Shown here piece by piece: positions 15,782 to 24,512 of a stretch of 64,000 nucleotides of DNA (position 1 is its first letter; each line of letters opens with the position of its first letter). The stretch lies in assembly GCA_039821125.1 (NCBI GenBank), contig JBCBOR010000018.1:1-64000 (forward strand), read 5' to 3'. Under the pieces are notes generated by a model. The model was not told where the DNA came from and did no database searches. It saw only the letters and a list, made by a program, of their open reading frames with translations. This stretch comes from Thermohalobaculum sp039821125. Lineage in GTDB: Bacteria > Pseudomonadota > Alphaproteobacteria > Rhodobacterales > Rhodobacteraceae. Both the position numbers and the translations under genes were made by a program.

Positions 15782-16282
15782 ATGACCGACCGAACGCCTG
15801 ACCTTGACCAAGATGACCGCCGCATCCTGCGTGAGGTCCAGACAGACACCACCCGCTCCTTGCAGCGCATTGCGGACCGAGTCGGTCTGGCCAAGACCAC
15901 TGTCTGGAACAGGGTTCAGCGGATGACACAGAACGGCACGATCCTGCGTCAGGCAGCAATTCTGGATGCTCGCAAGGTTGGGTTGAACGAGACGTTCTTT
16001 GTCTCGATCCGAACCTCACAGCATGACGGCGCGTGGCTCGACAAGTTCAAGGCGGTGATCGAGGACATGCCCCAGATCACCGAGGCGCACCGGTTGGCAG
16101 GCACGCTCGACTACCTGCTCAAGGTGCAGGTGTCCTCGACCGATGCGTTCGATGACTTCTACAAGGATCTGGTGTCGCGTATCCCGATCTATGACGTCTC
16201 GTCGAGCCTGTCGATGGAGCAGATGAAGCGCTCGCTCGAACTGCCGTTTCTCGATGCAAACGAGGATCGCCGGAAGGACTAG
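15782..16282 (+). CDS. Lrp/AsnC family transcriptional regulator
   Basis: 166 residues from the ATG at 15782; the frame continues upstream but loses family similarity. The N-terminal winged helix-turn-helix is clear (LDQDDRRILREVQTDT, then RIADRVGLAKTTVWNRVQRM), followed by an RAM-type effector domain from about residue 70 (FVSIRTSQHDGAWLDKF, LAGTLDYLLKVQV). Divergence from the cys operon, a common alphaproteobacterial arrangement, suggests it controls sulfate reduction in response to a sulfur amino acid, as related CysB-independent regulators do. The effector is inferred, not seen. Confidence 0.88.
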   Translation: MTDRTPDLDQDDRRILREVQTDTTRSLQRIADRVGLAKTTVWNRVQRMTQNGTILRQAAILDARKVGLNETFFVSIRTSQHDGAWLDKFKAVIEDMPQITEAHRLAGTLDYLLKVQVSSTDAFDDFYKDLVSRIPIYDVSSSLSMEQMKRSLELPFLDANEDRRKD

Positions 16283-16303
16283 GGCGCTCCATACGAACCA
16301 GAC

Positions 16304-16364
16304 CTGATACATAAGTGCCGGAAATAATCATCATACCGACTTATAGTTGTAGTTTTTGTATCAG
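16304..16364. promoter_or_regulatory. Nested inverted repeats upstream of the polyol operon
   Basis: Outer arms CTGATACA (16304-16311) and TGTATCAG (16357-16364) are perfect inverted repeats about 53 bases centre to centre, five helical turns. Inner arms ATAAGT (16311-16316) and ACTTAT (16339-16344) are also perfect. The block is AT-rich and lies 90-150 bases before smoE, so it is a likely operator for the operon's regulator, perhaps by looping. Confidence 0.45.
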
Positions 16365-16454
16365 ATGCCGGTGCATTCGTACTAGAACCTGCTAGAAAAT
16401 GACCGCTGGATGAGATATGCGCGGGTCAACCCGCCAGTCATCTGGGAGGAAGCT

Positions 16455-17738
16455 ATGAAGAAACTGGGCGTCTCGACGCTCGCGCTTTTGGCCGTTGCTG
16501 GCCTGGCGACGAGCGCTGCCGCAACCGAGCTGACGATCGCGATCGTAAACAACGGTCATATGATCAACATGCAGAAGGTCGCGGAAGCCTATACCGCGAA
16601 AACCGGCGTCAAGCTGAACTGGGTCTCGCTGGAGGAAGGGGTTCTGCGCGAGCAGGTAACCTCGGACACGGCAACCGGTGGTGGCCAGTACGATGTGATC
16701 AATATCGGTATGCAGGAAGCGCCGATCTGGGGCGCCGCCGGCTGGATCGAGCCGCTGACCTTCGGACCGGAATACGACCTTGAGGACATGCTGCCGACGA
16801 TCCGCAACGGCTTGTCGCATGAGGGTCAGCTCTACGCCGCGCCGTTCTACGGCGAATCCTCGATGGTCATGTACCGCAAGGACCTGACGGATGCGGCAGG
16901 GGTCTCGATCTCTGACAACGACAAATGGGAGAATATCAAGGCCGCAGCCGCCGCAATCCACAATCCCGATGCCGGTGTTTATGGTGCCTGCCTGCGCGGA
17001 AAGCCGGGTTGGGGCGATAACATGGCTTTCATCACAACGGTTGTGAACTCGTTCGGTGGTGCTTGGTTCGACAAGGACTTCCGTCCGACGATCGACTCGG
17101 ATGAGTGGCGCGCTGCCATCAACTTTTATGTCGATCTGCTCGGAAGCTACGGCCCTCCGGGCTCGGAAGGAAACTCGTTCAACGAAATCCTGGCGCTCTA
17201 CAACGAGGGCAAGTGCGGCATGTGGATTGACGCCACGATCGCCGCTTCGTTCCTGACGGTCGACGGGGTTGCCTATGCGCAGTCACCGAATGCCGGGAAC
17301 CCGGTCGGGGCCAACTGGCTCTGGGCGTGGGCGATGGCGGTGCCTGCTGGCTCGCCGAACGCAGACGCTGCGAAGGACTTCATCGAGTGGGCGACGTCGA
17401 AGGAGTACATCAAGGCCGTGGCCGAACATCCCGATTTTGGCTGGGGCAAGGTTCCAACGGGGACTCGTGCCTCGACCTATGCCTATCCGGAGTTCCAGGC
17501 AGCAGCTGATTTCGCCGCAGCTGAGATGGCCGCAATCGAGTCCGCCGCTCCGGAAGCGACGGATCTGAAGCCCTATGTGGGTGTTCAGTTCGCGGCCATT
17601 CCGGAGTTTCCGGAGGTCGGCATCGCGGTTGCTCAGGAGATGGCAGCCGCCCTGTCCGGCGCGAAATCGGTGGATGAAGCTCTGGCCGCATCGCAAGCGG
17701 CGGCGGATGCCATCATGTCCGAGGCAGGGTACTACTGA
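16455..17738 (+). CDS. smoE: Sorbitol/mannitol ABC transporter substrate-binding protein
   Basis: 427 residues from ATG 16455 with GGGAGG eight bases upstream. An N-terminal signal peptide (cleavage near SAAATE, residue 23) marks it as periplasmic. It is an extracellular solute-binding protein family 1 member, with ISDNDKWENIKAAAAAI, NEGKCGMWIDATIAAS and a C-terminal EALAASQAAADAIMSEAGYY tail like SmoE of Rhodobacter. Permeases SmoF and SmoG, a mannitol dehydrogenase and the ATPase SmoK follow, so a polyol (sorbitol, mannitol or arabitol) is the likely ligand. A hairpin directly after the gene may raise its relative expression. Confidence 0.88.
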   Translation: MKKLGVSTLALLAVAGLATSAAATELTIAIVNNGHMINMQKVAEAYTAKTGVKLNWVSLEEGVLREQVTSDTATGGGQYDVINIGMQEAPIWGAAGWIEPLTFGPEYDLEDMLPTIRNGLSHEGQLYAAPFYGESSMVMYRKDLTDAAGVSISDNDKWENIKAAAAAIHNPDAGVYGACLRGKPGWGDNMAFITTVVNSFGGAWFDKDFRPTIDSDEWRAAINFYVDLLGSYGPPGSEGNSFNEILALYNEGKCGMWIDATIAASFLTVDGVAYAQSPNAGNPVGANWLWAWAMAVPAGSPNADAAKDFIEWATSKEYIKAVAEHPDFGWGKVPTGTRASTYAYPEFQAAADFAAAEMAAIESAAPEATDLKPYVGVQFAAIPEFPEVGIAVAQEMAAALSGAKSVDEALAASQAAADAIMSEAGYY

Positions 17739-17761
17739 CCCCTAAGGCCGCGGACCGGGGA

Positions 17762-17783
17762 GCCTGACGGACGCCCGTCAGGC
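17762..17783 (+). terminator. Hairpin after smoE (attenuator or mRNA-stabilising)
   Basis: Perfect 9-bp stem GCCTGACGG (17762-17770) and CCGTCAGGC (17775-17783) with loop ACGC, 24 bases after the smoE stop. It is followed by TTCGTTG, only weakly T-rich, so partial termination or 3'-end protection is more likely than full termination; the downstream permeases need read-through. Confidence 0.6.
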
Positions 17784-17889
17784 TTCGTTGGGCCGCCGAT
17801 TGTGCGAGAGGGGCTGACGGTGCGCCCATCCATCTTGGCGCACCGTTCTACTCGCCACACAACAGAGCCCCCACCAGGGACGCCAGATC

Positions 17890-18831
17890 ATGTCCAAGAG
17901 AACGCTGCCACGTTTGCTGCAAGCCCCAGCGGTGATCCTGCTGCTGGTGTGGATGCTCGTTCCGCTCTCTATGACGCTATACTTTTCGTTCATTCGGTAT
18001 GTGCTGAACAATCTGCGCAGGCCGGAATGGACCGAGCCAAGTCTGAGCAACTGGCGCGGTTTCGGCAATTACGAGTACGTGCTCTACAAAGCCAAGGATT
18101 TCTGGCTCGCGGTTTCGAACAGCCTGTTCGTCGTCGGATCGGTGATTGCACTGACAGTCATTCTGGGGCTTGCGATTGCTGTGCTCGTCAACCGGTCTTT
18201 TCCCGGGCGCGGGATCGTACGGGTGCTTCTGATTTCTCCGTTCTTCGTGATGCCCGCGGTGAACGCTGTCCTCTGGATCAACATGATTTTGGATCCGGTT
18301 CTGGGTCTGCAGGGACTGGCCATCGCAGGTGTCAACGAGACAGTCGCGGGAATGAGGGGATTGCCTGTCCTTGGCGCCTTCTTCTCGCTGTGGCCTGAGA
18401 TCGAGCCGATCTCGTTTCGCGCGACGCAGACGTCTGCCTATGCGGTGATCATCATGGTCACCTGGCAGTGGACGCCGTTCGCGGCTCTCATTTTCATGAC
18501 ATCGCTGCAATCCGAGGATCAGCAGCAAAAGGAGGCGGCGATCCTGGACGGCGCCAGCGCCTGGTCGCAGTTTCGAAATCTAACACTGCCGCACCTGGCG
18601 CGGCCGATCGCGATTGTCGTTATGCTTCAGGCGATCTTTCACCTGTCGCTGTATGCCGAGATCGAGATCGTCAGCCGCGGCAATGGCAACAAGAACCTCC
18701 CTTACCTGATCGGCGAGTTCGCTTCGAACAATATCGGTGCTGCCAGTGCGACCGGGATTTTTGCCGTGATCCTCGCCAACATCGTTGCGATCTTTCTGCT
18801 AAGGATGATCGGCAAGAGCCTGATGGATTGA
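17890..18831 (+). CDS. smoF: Sorbitol/mannitol ABC transporter permease 1
   Basis: 313 residues with six predicted membrane helices, a MalF-type binding-protein-dependent permease. The cytoplasmic EAA loop, which contacts the ATPase, is seen as KEAAILDGASAWSQFRNLTLPHL near residues 215-235. The first helix is LLQAPAVILLLVWMLVPLSM. It lies between the binding protein and the second permease. With SmoG and SmoK it forms the transport channel. The 150-base gap from smoE carries the hairpin at 17762. Confidence 0.9.
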   Translation: MSKRTLPRLLQAPAVILLLVWMLVPLSMTLYFSFIRYVLNNLRRPEWTEPSLSNWRGFGNYEYVLYKAKDFWLAVSNSLFVVGSVIALTVILGLAIAVLVNRSFPGRGIVRVLLISPFFVMPAVNAVLWINMILDPVLGLQGLAIAGVNETVAGMRGLPVLGAFFSLWPEIEPISFRATQTSAYAVIIMVTWQWTPFAALIFMTSLQSEDQQQKEAAILDGASAWSQFRNLTLPHLARPIAIVVMLQAIFHLSLYAEIEIVSRGNGNKNLPYLIGEFASNNIGAASATGIFAVILANIVAIFLLRMIGKSLMD

Positions 18832-18835
18832 GAAC

Positions 18836-19672
18836 ATGGCCGCGGTCGCACAAACGTCGAGACTTGGCAGAATCCTCTGGCCTGTGCTGGCTTGGGTCAT
18901 CGCGCTGCTCGTGTTCTTTCCGATCTTCTGGATGGTCTTCACAAGCTTCAAGACCGATGCTGATGCGGTGAAGCCCGAGCATTTGTTCCTGTTCGAGCCA
19001 ACGCTCGACAACTATCTGAACATGACCGAGAACTACGACTACTGGCGCTTTGCGGCCAACTCGGTCATCACGGCAACCTTCGCGACGCTGTTCACGCTGT
19101 TTGTCGGGGTCCCCGCCGCCTATGCAATGGCCTTCAATCCCAGTCGGCGCACCAAAGACATTCTGGTCTGGATGCTGTCCACGAAGATGCTGCCTGCTGC
19201 TGCGGTGCTGTACCCAATGACGTTCCTGACCAAGCAGGCTCTGAATATCTACGACACGCATGTCCTTGTCGTGATCGTGCTGAGCCTTATCAACCTGCCG
19301 GTCGTGATCTGGATGCTGTTCACGTACTTCAAGGAGATCCCGAAAGAGATCATCGAAGCGGGCAAAATGGACGGGGTTTCGATCTGGGGCGAGATCCGCG
19401 AGATTGTCCTGCCTCTGGCCTGGGGCGGTCTCGCGTCGACCGCGCTGCTTTGTTTCATATTCTGCTGGAACGAGGCGTACTGGACCGTTCGTCTGACGAC
19501 CACCGAAGCGGCGACGCTGTCAAAACTGATCGAGGGCAATCGCGCACCTGAGGGGTTGTTCTTCGGACGCCTCTCTGCCGTCTCCACCGCCGCAGTCGGC
19601 CCGATCATCGTGCTCGGTTGGTTCTGTCAAAAGCAGCTCGTCCAAGGCCTGACCTTCGGGGCGGTTAAATGA
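18836..19672 (+). CDS. smoG: Sorbitol/mannitol ABC transporter permease 2
   Basis: 278 residues, MalG-type permease with six predicted membrane helices. The EAA motif is IIEAGKMDGVSIWGEIREIVLPL near residue 180. The C-terminus ends in LVQGLTFGAVK, a typical MalG-like end that docks toward the ATPase. It starts four bases after smoF with GAGAAC as ribosome site, so it is co-expressed. It pairs with SmoF to form the membrane pore. Confidence 0.9.
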   Translation: MAAVAQTSRLGRILWPVLAWVIALLVFFPIFWMVFTSFKTDADAVKPEHLFLFEPTLDNYLNMTENYDYWRFAANSVITATFATLFTLFVGVPAAYAMAFNPSRRTKDILVWMLSTKMLPAAAVLYPMTFLTKQALNIYDTHVLVVIVLSLINLPVVIWMLFTYFKEIPKEIIEAGKMDGVSIWGEIREIVLPLAWGGLASTALLCFIFCWNEAYWTVRLTTTEAATLSKLIEGNRAPEGLFFGRLSAVSTAAVGPIIVLGWFCQKQLVQGLTFGAVK

Positions 19673-19706
19673 GCCTGTTGTTTGGCCCAGCGATCAGGGA
19701 ACGCCT

Positions 19707-20606
19707 ATGTCGACCCTGACCCCGGAGATCGAGTTTGTTGACCGAGCGGCGGAGACCATCCGGTATCTCGAGCACGGCTGGCCGACCAGCCTTTGCCGTT
19801 GGCACAGCCACGAGGACTATGAACTGCACTTGATTGTCGGAACCCGCGGCAAGGCATTCGTGGGCAACTACATCGGCGCATTCGGTCCGGGTGCCTTGTT
19901 TCTGATCGGACCCAATCTGCCGCACAACTGGATCACCGATCAGATCGGCGAGGCGAACCCGGTCCCGCTGCGCGACATGTTGGTCCAGTTCAATCAGGAG
20001 AACATCGATCGTCTCAAAACTGCGTTTCCCGAGTTCAGAGAGTTGGATGGTCTGTTGCAAAAATCCGTCGGCGGGATCGAGTTTGTGGGGTTTGATCCTC
20101 AACTTGCTCGACTGCATTTTGAAGCCATCCGCGACTCCTTCGGCGCAGAACGAATTCTCAGGTTTCTCAATCTCCTGCTGCTTGTGAGCGCGCATCCCGA
20201 ACAGCGGCGATTGTCTGTCGAGACACATGCTTTCCCGACGGTTGCCCAGCGCAAGTCGGGGATCGCTGACGTAGTCGATCACATCGCGCTGAACTTCGCC
20301 GAGGAACTCTCGCTGGAGCAGGCCGCGTCAATCGCCCACATGAGCCCGACCGCGTTCTCGCGGAACTTTCAGAAGGTGACAGGCAGCCGCTTTACCGAGT
20401 TCGTCACCAAGGTACGGATCGGGCAGGCCTGCTCCATGCTCACGGCGACAGATCAAAAGATCGCGACGATTTGCCATGAGGTTGGCTTCCGGAACCTTGC
20501 CAATTTCAATCGCCATTTCCTTAAGCTCAAGGATATGACGCCGTCTGCGTATCGTGACCTAACACGGTCAAAGCTTAGCCCTTCGAATGTGCATCAGTAT
20601 GGGTGA
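19707..20606 (+). CDS. AraC-family regulator of the polyol operon
   Basis: 299 residues. The N-terminal half reads as a cupin-like sugar-sensing domain (WHSHEDYELHLIVGTRGKAFVG). The C-terminal AraC DNA-binding domain covers about residues 195-290, with two helix-turn-helix units: LSLEQAASIAHMSPTAFSRNF and TICHEVGFRNLANFNRHF. Its gene lies inside the operon between smoG and the dehydrogenase, so it is probably autoregulated. The nested repeats at 16304-16364 are a candidate target. Its last bases overlap the dehydrogenase start. Confidence 0.88.
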   Translation: MSTLTPEIEFVDRAAETIRYLEHGWPTSLCRWHSHEDYELHLIVGTRGKAFVGNYIGAFGPGALFLIGPNLPHNWITDQIGEANPVPLRDMLVQFNQENIDRLKTAFPEFRELDGLLQKSVGGIEFVGFDPQLARLHFEAIRDSFGAERILRFLNLLLLVSAHPEQRRLSVETHAFPTVAQRKSGIADVVDHIALNFAEELSLEQAASIAHMSPTAFSRNFQKVTGSRFTEFVTKVRIGQACSMLTATDQKIATICHEVGFRNLANFNRHFLKLKDMTPSAYRDLTRSKLSPSNVHQYG

Positions 20607-22008
20607 CGAGTTGCTTTTCCGGACTGCCTACGACCGCAACGGCTGCCAGATCGGGTGGGTTCATATCGGCTATGGCGCGTTTCACCGGGCCCATCAGGCC
20701 GTCTATCTCGATGACTACATGCAGAAGACCGGCGACCTTGGCTGGGGTGTTGCTGCTGTCAATCTGCGAGCGTCCGAATCCGATGTGTTTCAGACGGCGC
20801 AGACCGAAGAGGGCTATGTTCTGAAGTCCATCGCGCCGTCTGGTGACGAAGCGTATCGCCTGGTTCGATCGCATCTGATGTTTGTCGACGCGGCGCAGGA
20901 TCTCGAGACTGCGCTGGCCCTGTTTGCCTGTCCATCCGTGCATGTCGTGTCCATGACGATCACGGAAAGCGGCTATGCGTTTACGGATGACTGGCGGCTC
21001 GATCTGACCGCCGAAGCTGTTCAAGCCGATCGGGCACTACAGGCTCCCCGGACGATTTACGGGTTTCTGGCCGCGGCGTTCGACCGCCGTGCGCGTGGAT
21101 CTGGCGCGCCGCTAACGGTGCTCTGTTGCGACAACATCCGAAACAACGGACGATTGGTTGAAGAGGCGGTGCACGACTTCCTGCAGGCGGCGGGGCACAC
21201 AGAGCTTGCGGGTTGGGTCCGGCAAAATGTGACGTTTCCCTGCTCGATGGTCGACCGGATCACACCGCGCAGCAGCGACGCGCTGGTCTCGGAAGTTGCC
21301 GACAGGTTCCCGGATCATGCAGTAGCGCCGGTTCATGCCGAGGACTTTTCGCAATGGGTTCTGCAAGATCGCTTCGCAGGCCCGATGCCGGATCTCGCCA
21401 GGGTTGGCGTTCAGGTCGTGCCGAATGTAGAACCGTTCGAGGAAGCGAAGATCCGGATTCTGAACGGCGGTCACACCGCGCTCGCCTATTTCGCCGCACT
21501 GGCCGGTCACAAGACCTTCGATCAGGCGATGCACGACCCGCGGATCCGAACCCATTTCGACCGCTGGGAGATGGCGGAAGTTCTGCCCGGCCTCAACGGG
21601 ATCGTCCCGTTTGACACTGCCGATTACCTCTCGCAGATCGCTTGTCGGTTCGAGAACGCGGGGATCGCTGACCAGGTCGAGCGAATTTGCACCGACGGTT
21701 ACGCGAAGATGGCGATCTACATCAGGCCTACCATGTCAGCCTGCCTGGATCAGGGGATCACCCCCCGGGCCGGGTATGACTCTATAGCGGCCTGGGTCGT
21801 CTACGCGCGTAAGCACAAGGCCGGGAAGGCGCAGATTCCGTATCACGAACCTCTTTGGGACAAGTTGAGTCCGCTGATCGAAAAGGGGCGTGAGCACGAT
21901 CTCGCCGCGGACCGCCACCTTTGGGGCGATCTGCCCGTGCGCCATGACGGCTTCGTTCCGGGCGTTGTTGCGGCAATTCAGCAAATGGAAGATCAATGGC
22001 AGGGGTGA
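20599..22008 (+). CDS. mtlK: Mannitol 2-dehydrogenase (long-chain polyol dehydrogenase)
   Basis: About 469 residues. NAD-binding N-terminal domain with GWVHIGYGAFHRAHQAVYLDD, the family's characteristic start, and a C-terminal helical catalytic domain with KIRILNGGHTALAY, the K-x4-N-x2-H active-site motif. It oxidises mannitol to fructose, or a related polyol to its ketose, with NAD. The ATG at 20599 overlaps the AraC stop by eight bases; an in-frame ATG at 20587 is equally possible, and neither has a clear ribosome site. It sits with its transporter, so imported polyol is oxidised at once. The last bases overlap smoK. Confidence 0.88.
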   Translation: MGDELLFRTAYDRNGCQIGWVHIGYGAFHRAHQAVYLDDYMQKTGDLGWGVAAVNLRASESDVFQTAQTEEGYVLKSIAPSGDEAYRLVRSHLMFVDAAQDLETALALFACPSVHVVSMTITESGYAFTDDWRLDLTAEAVQADRALQAPRTIYGFLAAAFDRRARGSGAPLTVLCCDNIRNNGRLVEEAVHDFLQAAGHTELAGWVRQNVTFPCSMVDRITPRSSDALVSEVADRFPDHAVAPVHAEDFSQWVLQDRFAGPMPDLARVGVQVVPNVEPFEEAKIRILNGGHTALAYFAALAGHKTFDQAMHDPRIRTHFDRWEMAEVLPGLNGIVPFDTADYLSQIACRFENAGIADQVERICTDGYAKMAIYIRPTMSACLDQGITPRAGYDSIAAWVVYARKHKAGKAQIPYHEPLWDKLSPLIEKGREHDLAADRHLWGDLPVRHDGFVPGVVAAIQQMEDQWQG

Positions 22009-23027
22009 AGCTTGAAAGCGTTGGCAAGTCCTATGGCACGACGCAGGTGATCGAGAGCATCGATCTCGATATCACAGATGGCGAGTTCGTCGTCTTCGTT
22101 GGTCCCTCGGGCTGTGGCAAGTCCACGCTTCTGCGAATGATCGCTGGGCTCGAGGAGATCTCAAGCGGCACGATCAGCATCGGTGGGCAGGTCGTGAACG
22201 AAGTTGCTCCTGCGAAGCGGGGCGTTGCGATGGTCTTCCAGACCTACGCGCTCTACCCGCACATGACGGTCTACAACAACATGGCGTTCGGCCTGAAACA
22301 GGCTCGGCTGCCGAAAGACGACATCGACCGGCGGGTCAAGGCGGCGGCCCAGAGCCTCGAGATCACCTCGTTTCTCGACCGGACGCCGCGCGCGCTGTCT
22401 GGCGGACAACGCCAGCGTGTCGCGATCGGGCGCGCCATCGTCCGCGAGCCTGAAGTGTTCTTGTTCGACGAGCCGCTGTCGAACCTCGACGCTGCACTAC
22501 GGGTCCAGACACGGATCGAGATCGCACGCCTGCACGAACGGTTGGGCACGACGATGATCTATGTGACCCATGATCAGGTCGAGGCAATGACGCTGGCCGA
22601 CAAGATCGTCGTGCTGAACGGCGGTGATGTCGAACAGGTCGGCTCGCCGGTGGAACTGTACGAGACCCCCCGCAACATGTTCGTCGCTCAGTTCATTGGC
22701 AGCCCGAAGATGAACTTCTTTGGCCAACAGGACCTCACGGAACGGGGTGCTGAGGTGCTGACGGCGCCCACGCATGTCGTCGGTATCCGGCCGGAACACT
22801 TGCTGCCGGCTGATCCGAGCGACGTGTTGCTGACGGCAACACCTGATCTGATCGAAAACCTTGGCGAGTACGCGCTGATTCATTGCAAGACGGACGCAGG
22901 CACTGAGTTCATTGCAAAATCCTCGGATCCGTCTCTGTTCAGCAAGGGCGAGATGATTGGCCTCTCTGCGCCATCCACCCGGTTGTGCTGCTTCAACCCA
23001 GAAACCGGGCTCCGGCTTGGGCGTTAG
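21996..23027 (+). CDS. smoK: Polyol ABC transporter ATP-binding protein
   Basis: 343 residues, a MalK/UgpC-type ATPase. Walker A GPSGCGKST near residue 36, Q-loop FQTYALYPHM, signature LSGGQRQRVAIGRAI, Walker B FLFDEPLSNLDAALR and switch His in YVTHDQVEAMTLAD are all intact. After about residue 235 comes a TOBE-type domain with VVGIRPEHLLP. It energises SmoFG. The ATG lies inside the last codons of the dehydrogenase gene, so translation is coupled. It converges on the UbiB-like gene; the 44-base gap shows no clear terminator. Confidence 0.92.
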   Translation: MAGVKLESVGKSYGTTQVIESIDLDITDGEFVVFVGPSGCGKSTLLRMIAGLEEISSGTISIGGQVVNEVAPAKRGVAMVFQTYALYPHMTVYNNMAFGLKQARLPKDDIDRRVKAAAQSLEITSFLDRTPRALSGGQRQRVAIGRAIVREPEVFLFDEPLSNLDAALRVQTRIEIARLHERLGTTMIYVTHDQVEAMTLADKIVVLNGGDVEQVGSPVELYETPRNMFVAQFIGSPKMNFFGQQDLTERGAEVLTAPTHVVGIRPEHLLPADPSDVLLTATPDLIENLGEYALIHCKTDAGTEFIAKSSDPSLFSKGEMIGLSAPSTRLCCFNPETGLRLGR

Positions 23028-23071
23028 GGCTTTTGGGAAGTACGATTGTTGCCGCGCCGGAGCGGCGTACC

Positions 23072-24397
23072 TTACCGGATCCAGTGTTCGATCAACGTCC
23101 GAAGAGGGACCTTGGCGCGTAACCTGTCAGCCAGCAGGAACATCCCGCCGAACTTGCGTTGCAGGAACAGGGCGTCCATCGGCACCGGGGGCGGTACGAA
23201 ATTGTCCCGCGCAAGTTCTGCCCCTGCCCGGTTCAGCTTCTCTGTGAGAGTACGATCACTGAAGTCGAAATCCTGTCCGGTGCGTGCCGCAGCAAAGACC
23301 GTCTCGATCATCTCCAGAACCGCGTCGCGATGGCGAGGCAAAGTGTCTGGCGCGATAAAACCAATCTCGAGCACAACATCCAGCAATTCGGTACGATCCG
23401 CGGACAATCCTGCCCGGAACAGGCGGCGGTACTGGTCGCAGATCTGCGGCGGCAACCTGCGCGTTGCGCCGAAATCCAGCAGGACAATGCTACCGGTCTC
23501 GGGATCGAAACGATAGTTTGCGAAGTTCGGATCCGTCTGCATGAGCCCGAACTCAAAGAGCTCACGAAACAACAGATTAAGCATCCGGTCGGCGATCTGG
23601 TTGCGATGCGTCTGGTCCAGATCCGCCGCCTCCTCGATCGGGCGCGAGGGCACATAGGACATCGCCAGAACATGCGGTGTCGTGAAATCCTCGTAGAGTT
23701 CGGGAAGCGTGAAGCCGTCCTGGCCCGCCAAAAGCTGTCCGAACTCGGCAAGGCAAGCGCCCTCGCGCTGATAATTGGCCTCATCGTGAAGCTGTCGGCA
23801 GGCTTCCTCGAGGTATGGATCTAGATCGAAGCCGCGCGGCACGAGGCCCGAAACCTTGATCAGTGCCCCGACATTCGCAACATCGCTGTCAATGCTGCGG
23901 GCAACGCCAGGATATTGGACTTTGATGGCCATGTCCCGCCCGTCGCGGGTCTCGGCCCGATGCACCTGACCGATCGAGGCCGCAGCGATGGGTGTGACAT
24001 CGAACGCTTTGAAACGGCGGAGCCAGTCGTTGCCCCACTCGCGGTTCAGCACCGTCTTCAGCTGTTTCGGTGGCATGTGGTCTGCATCGGCCCGCAACCG
24101 GGACATGATCTCGCTCAGCTCCGGCGGCAGTACATCACCGGTGTCCATCGAGATCAGCTGGCCCAGCTTCATCGCCGCCCCGCGCATGCGCGCGAGTTCA
24201 TCGGTGATCCTGCGCACATTCCCCGGAGTAAGGAGCAGGTCCTGGAACCCGACCCGGCGCCCCTGCGCCAGCTCACGCAGTCCGTTCACAGCCATGTTGC
24301 CAGCAACACCCGAGGCCATCGACCCAAGGGTGGTCAAACGGGCCATCCGCCCGGATGGGATACGCCGGGCTCGAGAACGGGAACTGAAATCGGTCAC
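23072..24397 (-). CDS. ABC1/UbiB-family atypical kinase
   Basis: 441 residues from a GTG start. Family hallmarks: the KxGQ motif in AMKLGQLISM (Lys77-Gln80), the alanine-rich loop PIAAASIGQVHRA, the VAIK-like DMAIKVQYPG, DPNFANYRF and the metal-binding LLDFGATRRL. These proteins (UbiB, Coq8/ADCK) bind ATP and support ubiquinone or other prenyl-lipid metabolism. No ubiE or ubiJ is adjacent, so this is probably a paralogue of the main UbiB, and it lacks the two C-terminal membrane helices of E. coli UbiB. It stands alone, convergent with smoK. The 115 bases upstream (24398-24512) should contain its promoter. Confidence 0.82.
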   Translation of the reverse strand: MTDFSSRSRARRIPSGRMARLTTLGSMASGVAGNMAVNGLRELAQGRRVGFQDLLLTPGNVRRITDELARMRGAAMKLGQLISMDTGDVLPPELSEIMSRLRADADHMPPKQLKTVLNREWGNDWLRRFKAFDVTPIAAASIGQVHRAETRDGRDMAIKVQYPGVARSIDSDVANVGALIKVSGLVPRGFDLDPYLEEACRQLHDEANYQREGACLAEFGQLLAGQDGFTLPELYEDFTTPHVLAMSYVPSRPIEEAADLDQTHRNQIADRMLNLLFRELFEFGLMQTDPNFANYRFDPETGSIVLLDFGATRRLPPQICDQYRRLFRAGLSADRTELLDVVLEIGFIAPDTLPRHRDAVLEMIETVFAAARTGQDFDFSDRTLTEKLNRAGAELARDNFVPPPVPMDALFLQRKFGGMFLLADRLRAKVPLRTLIEHWIR

Positions 24398-24512
24398 GAT
24401 ATTTGCGTTTCTTTGCGCGGATTTAAGAGCAGTTGCACGATCCGATCACCCGAAACGAGGGTCGGTATGGGCTCACTGATTGGATAACGAGATGTAGTGT
24501 TTTTTTGGTGTA

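Noticed and set aside
23072..24397. UbiB and the Coq4-like gene as one ubiquinone locus
   Set aside because: They lie 13 kb apart on opposite strands with unrelated operons between, so no linkage can be claimed.
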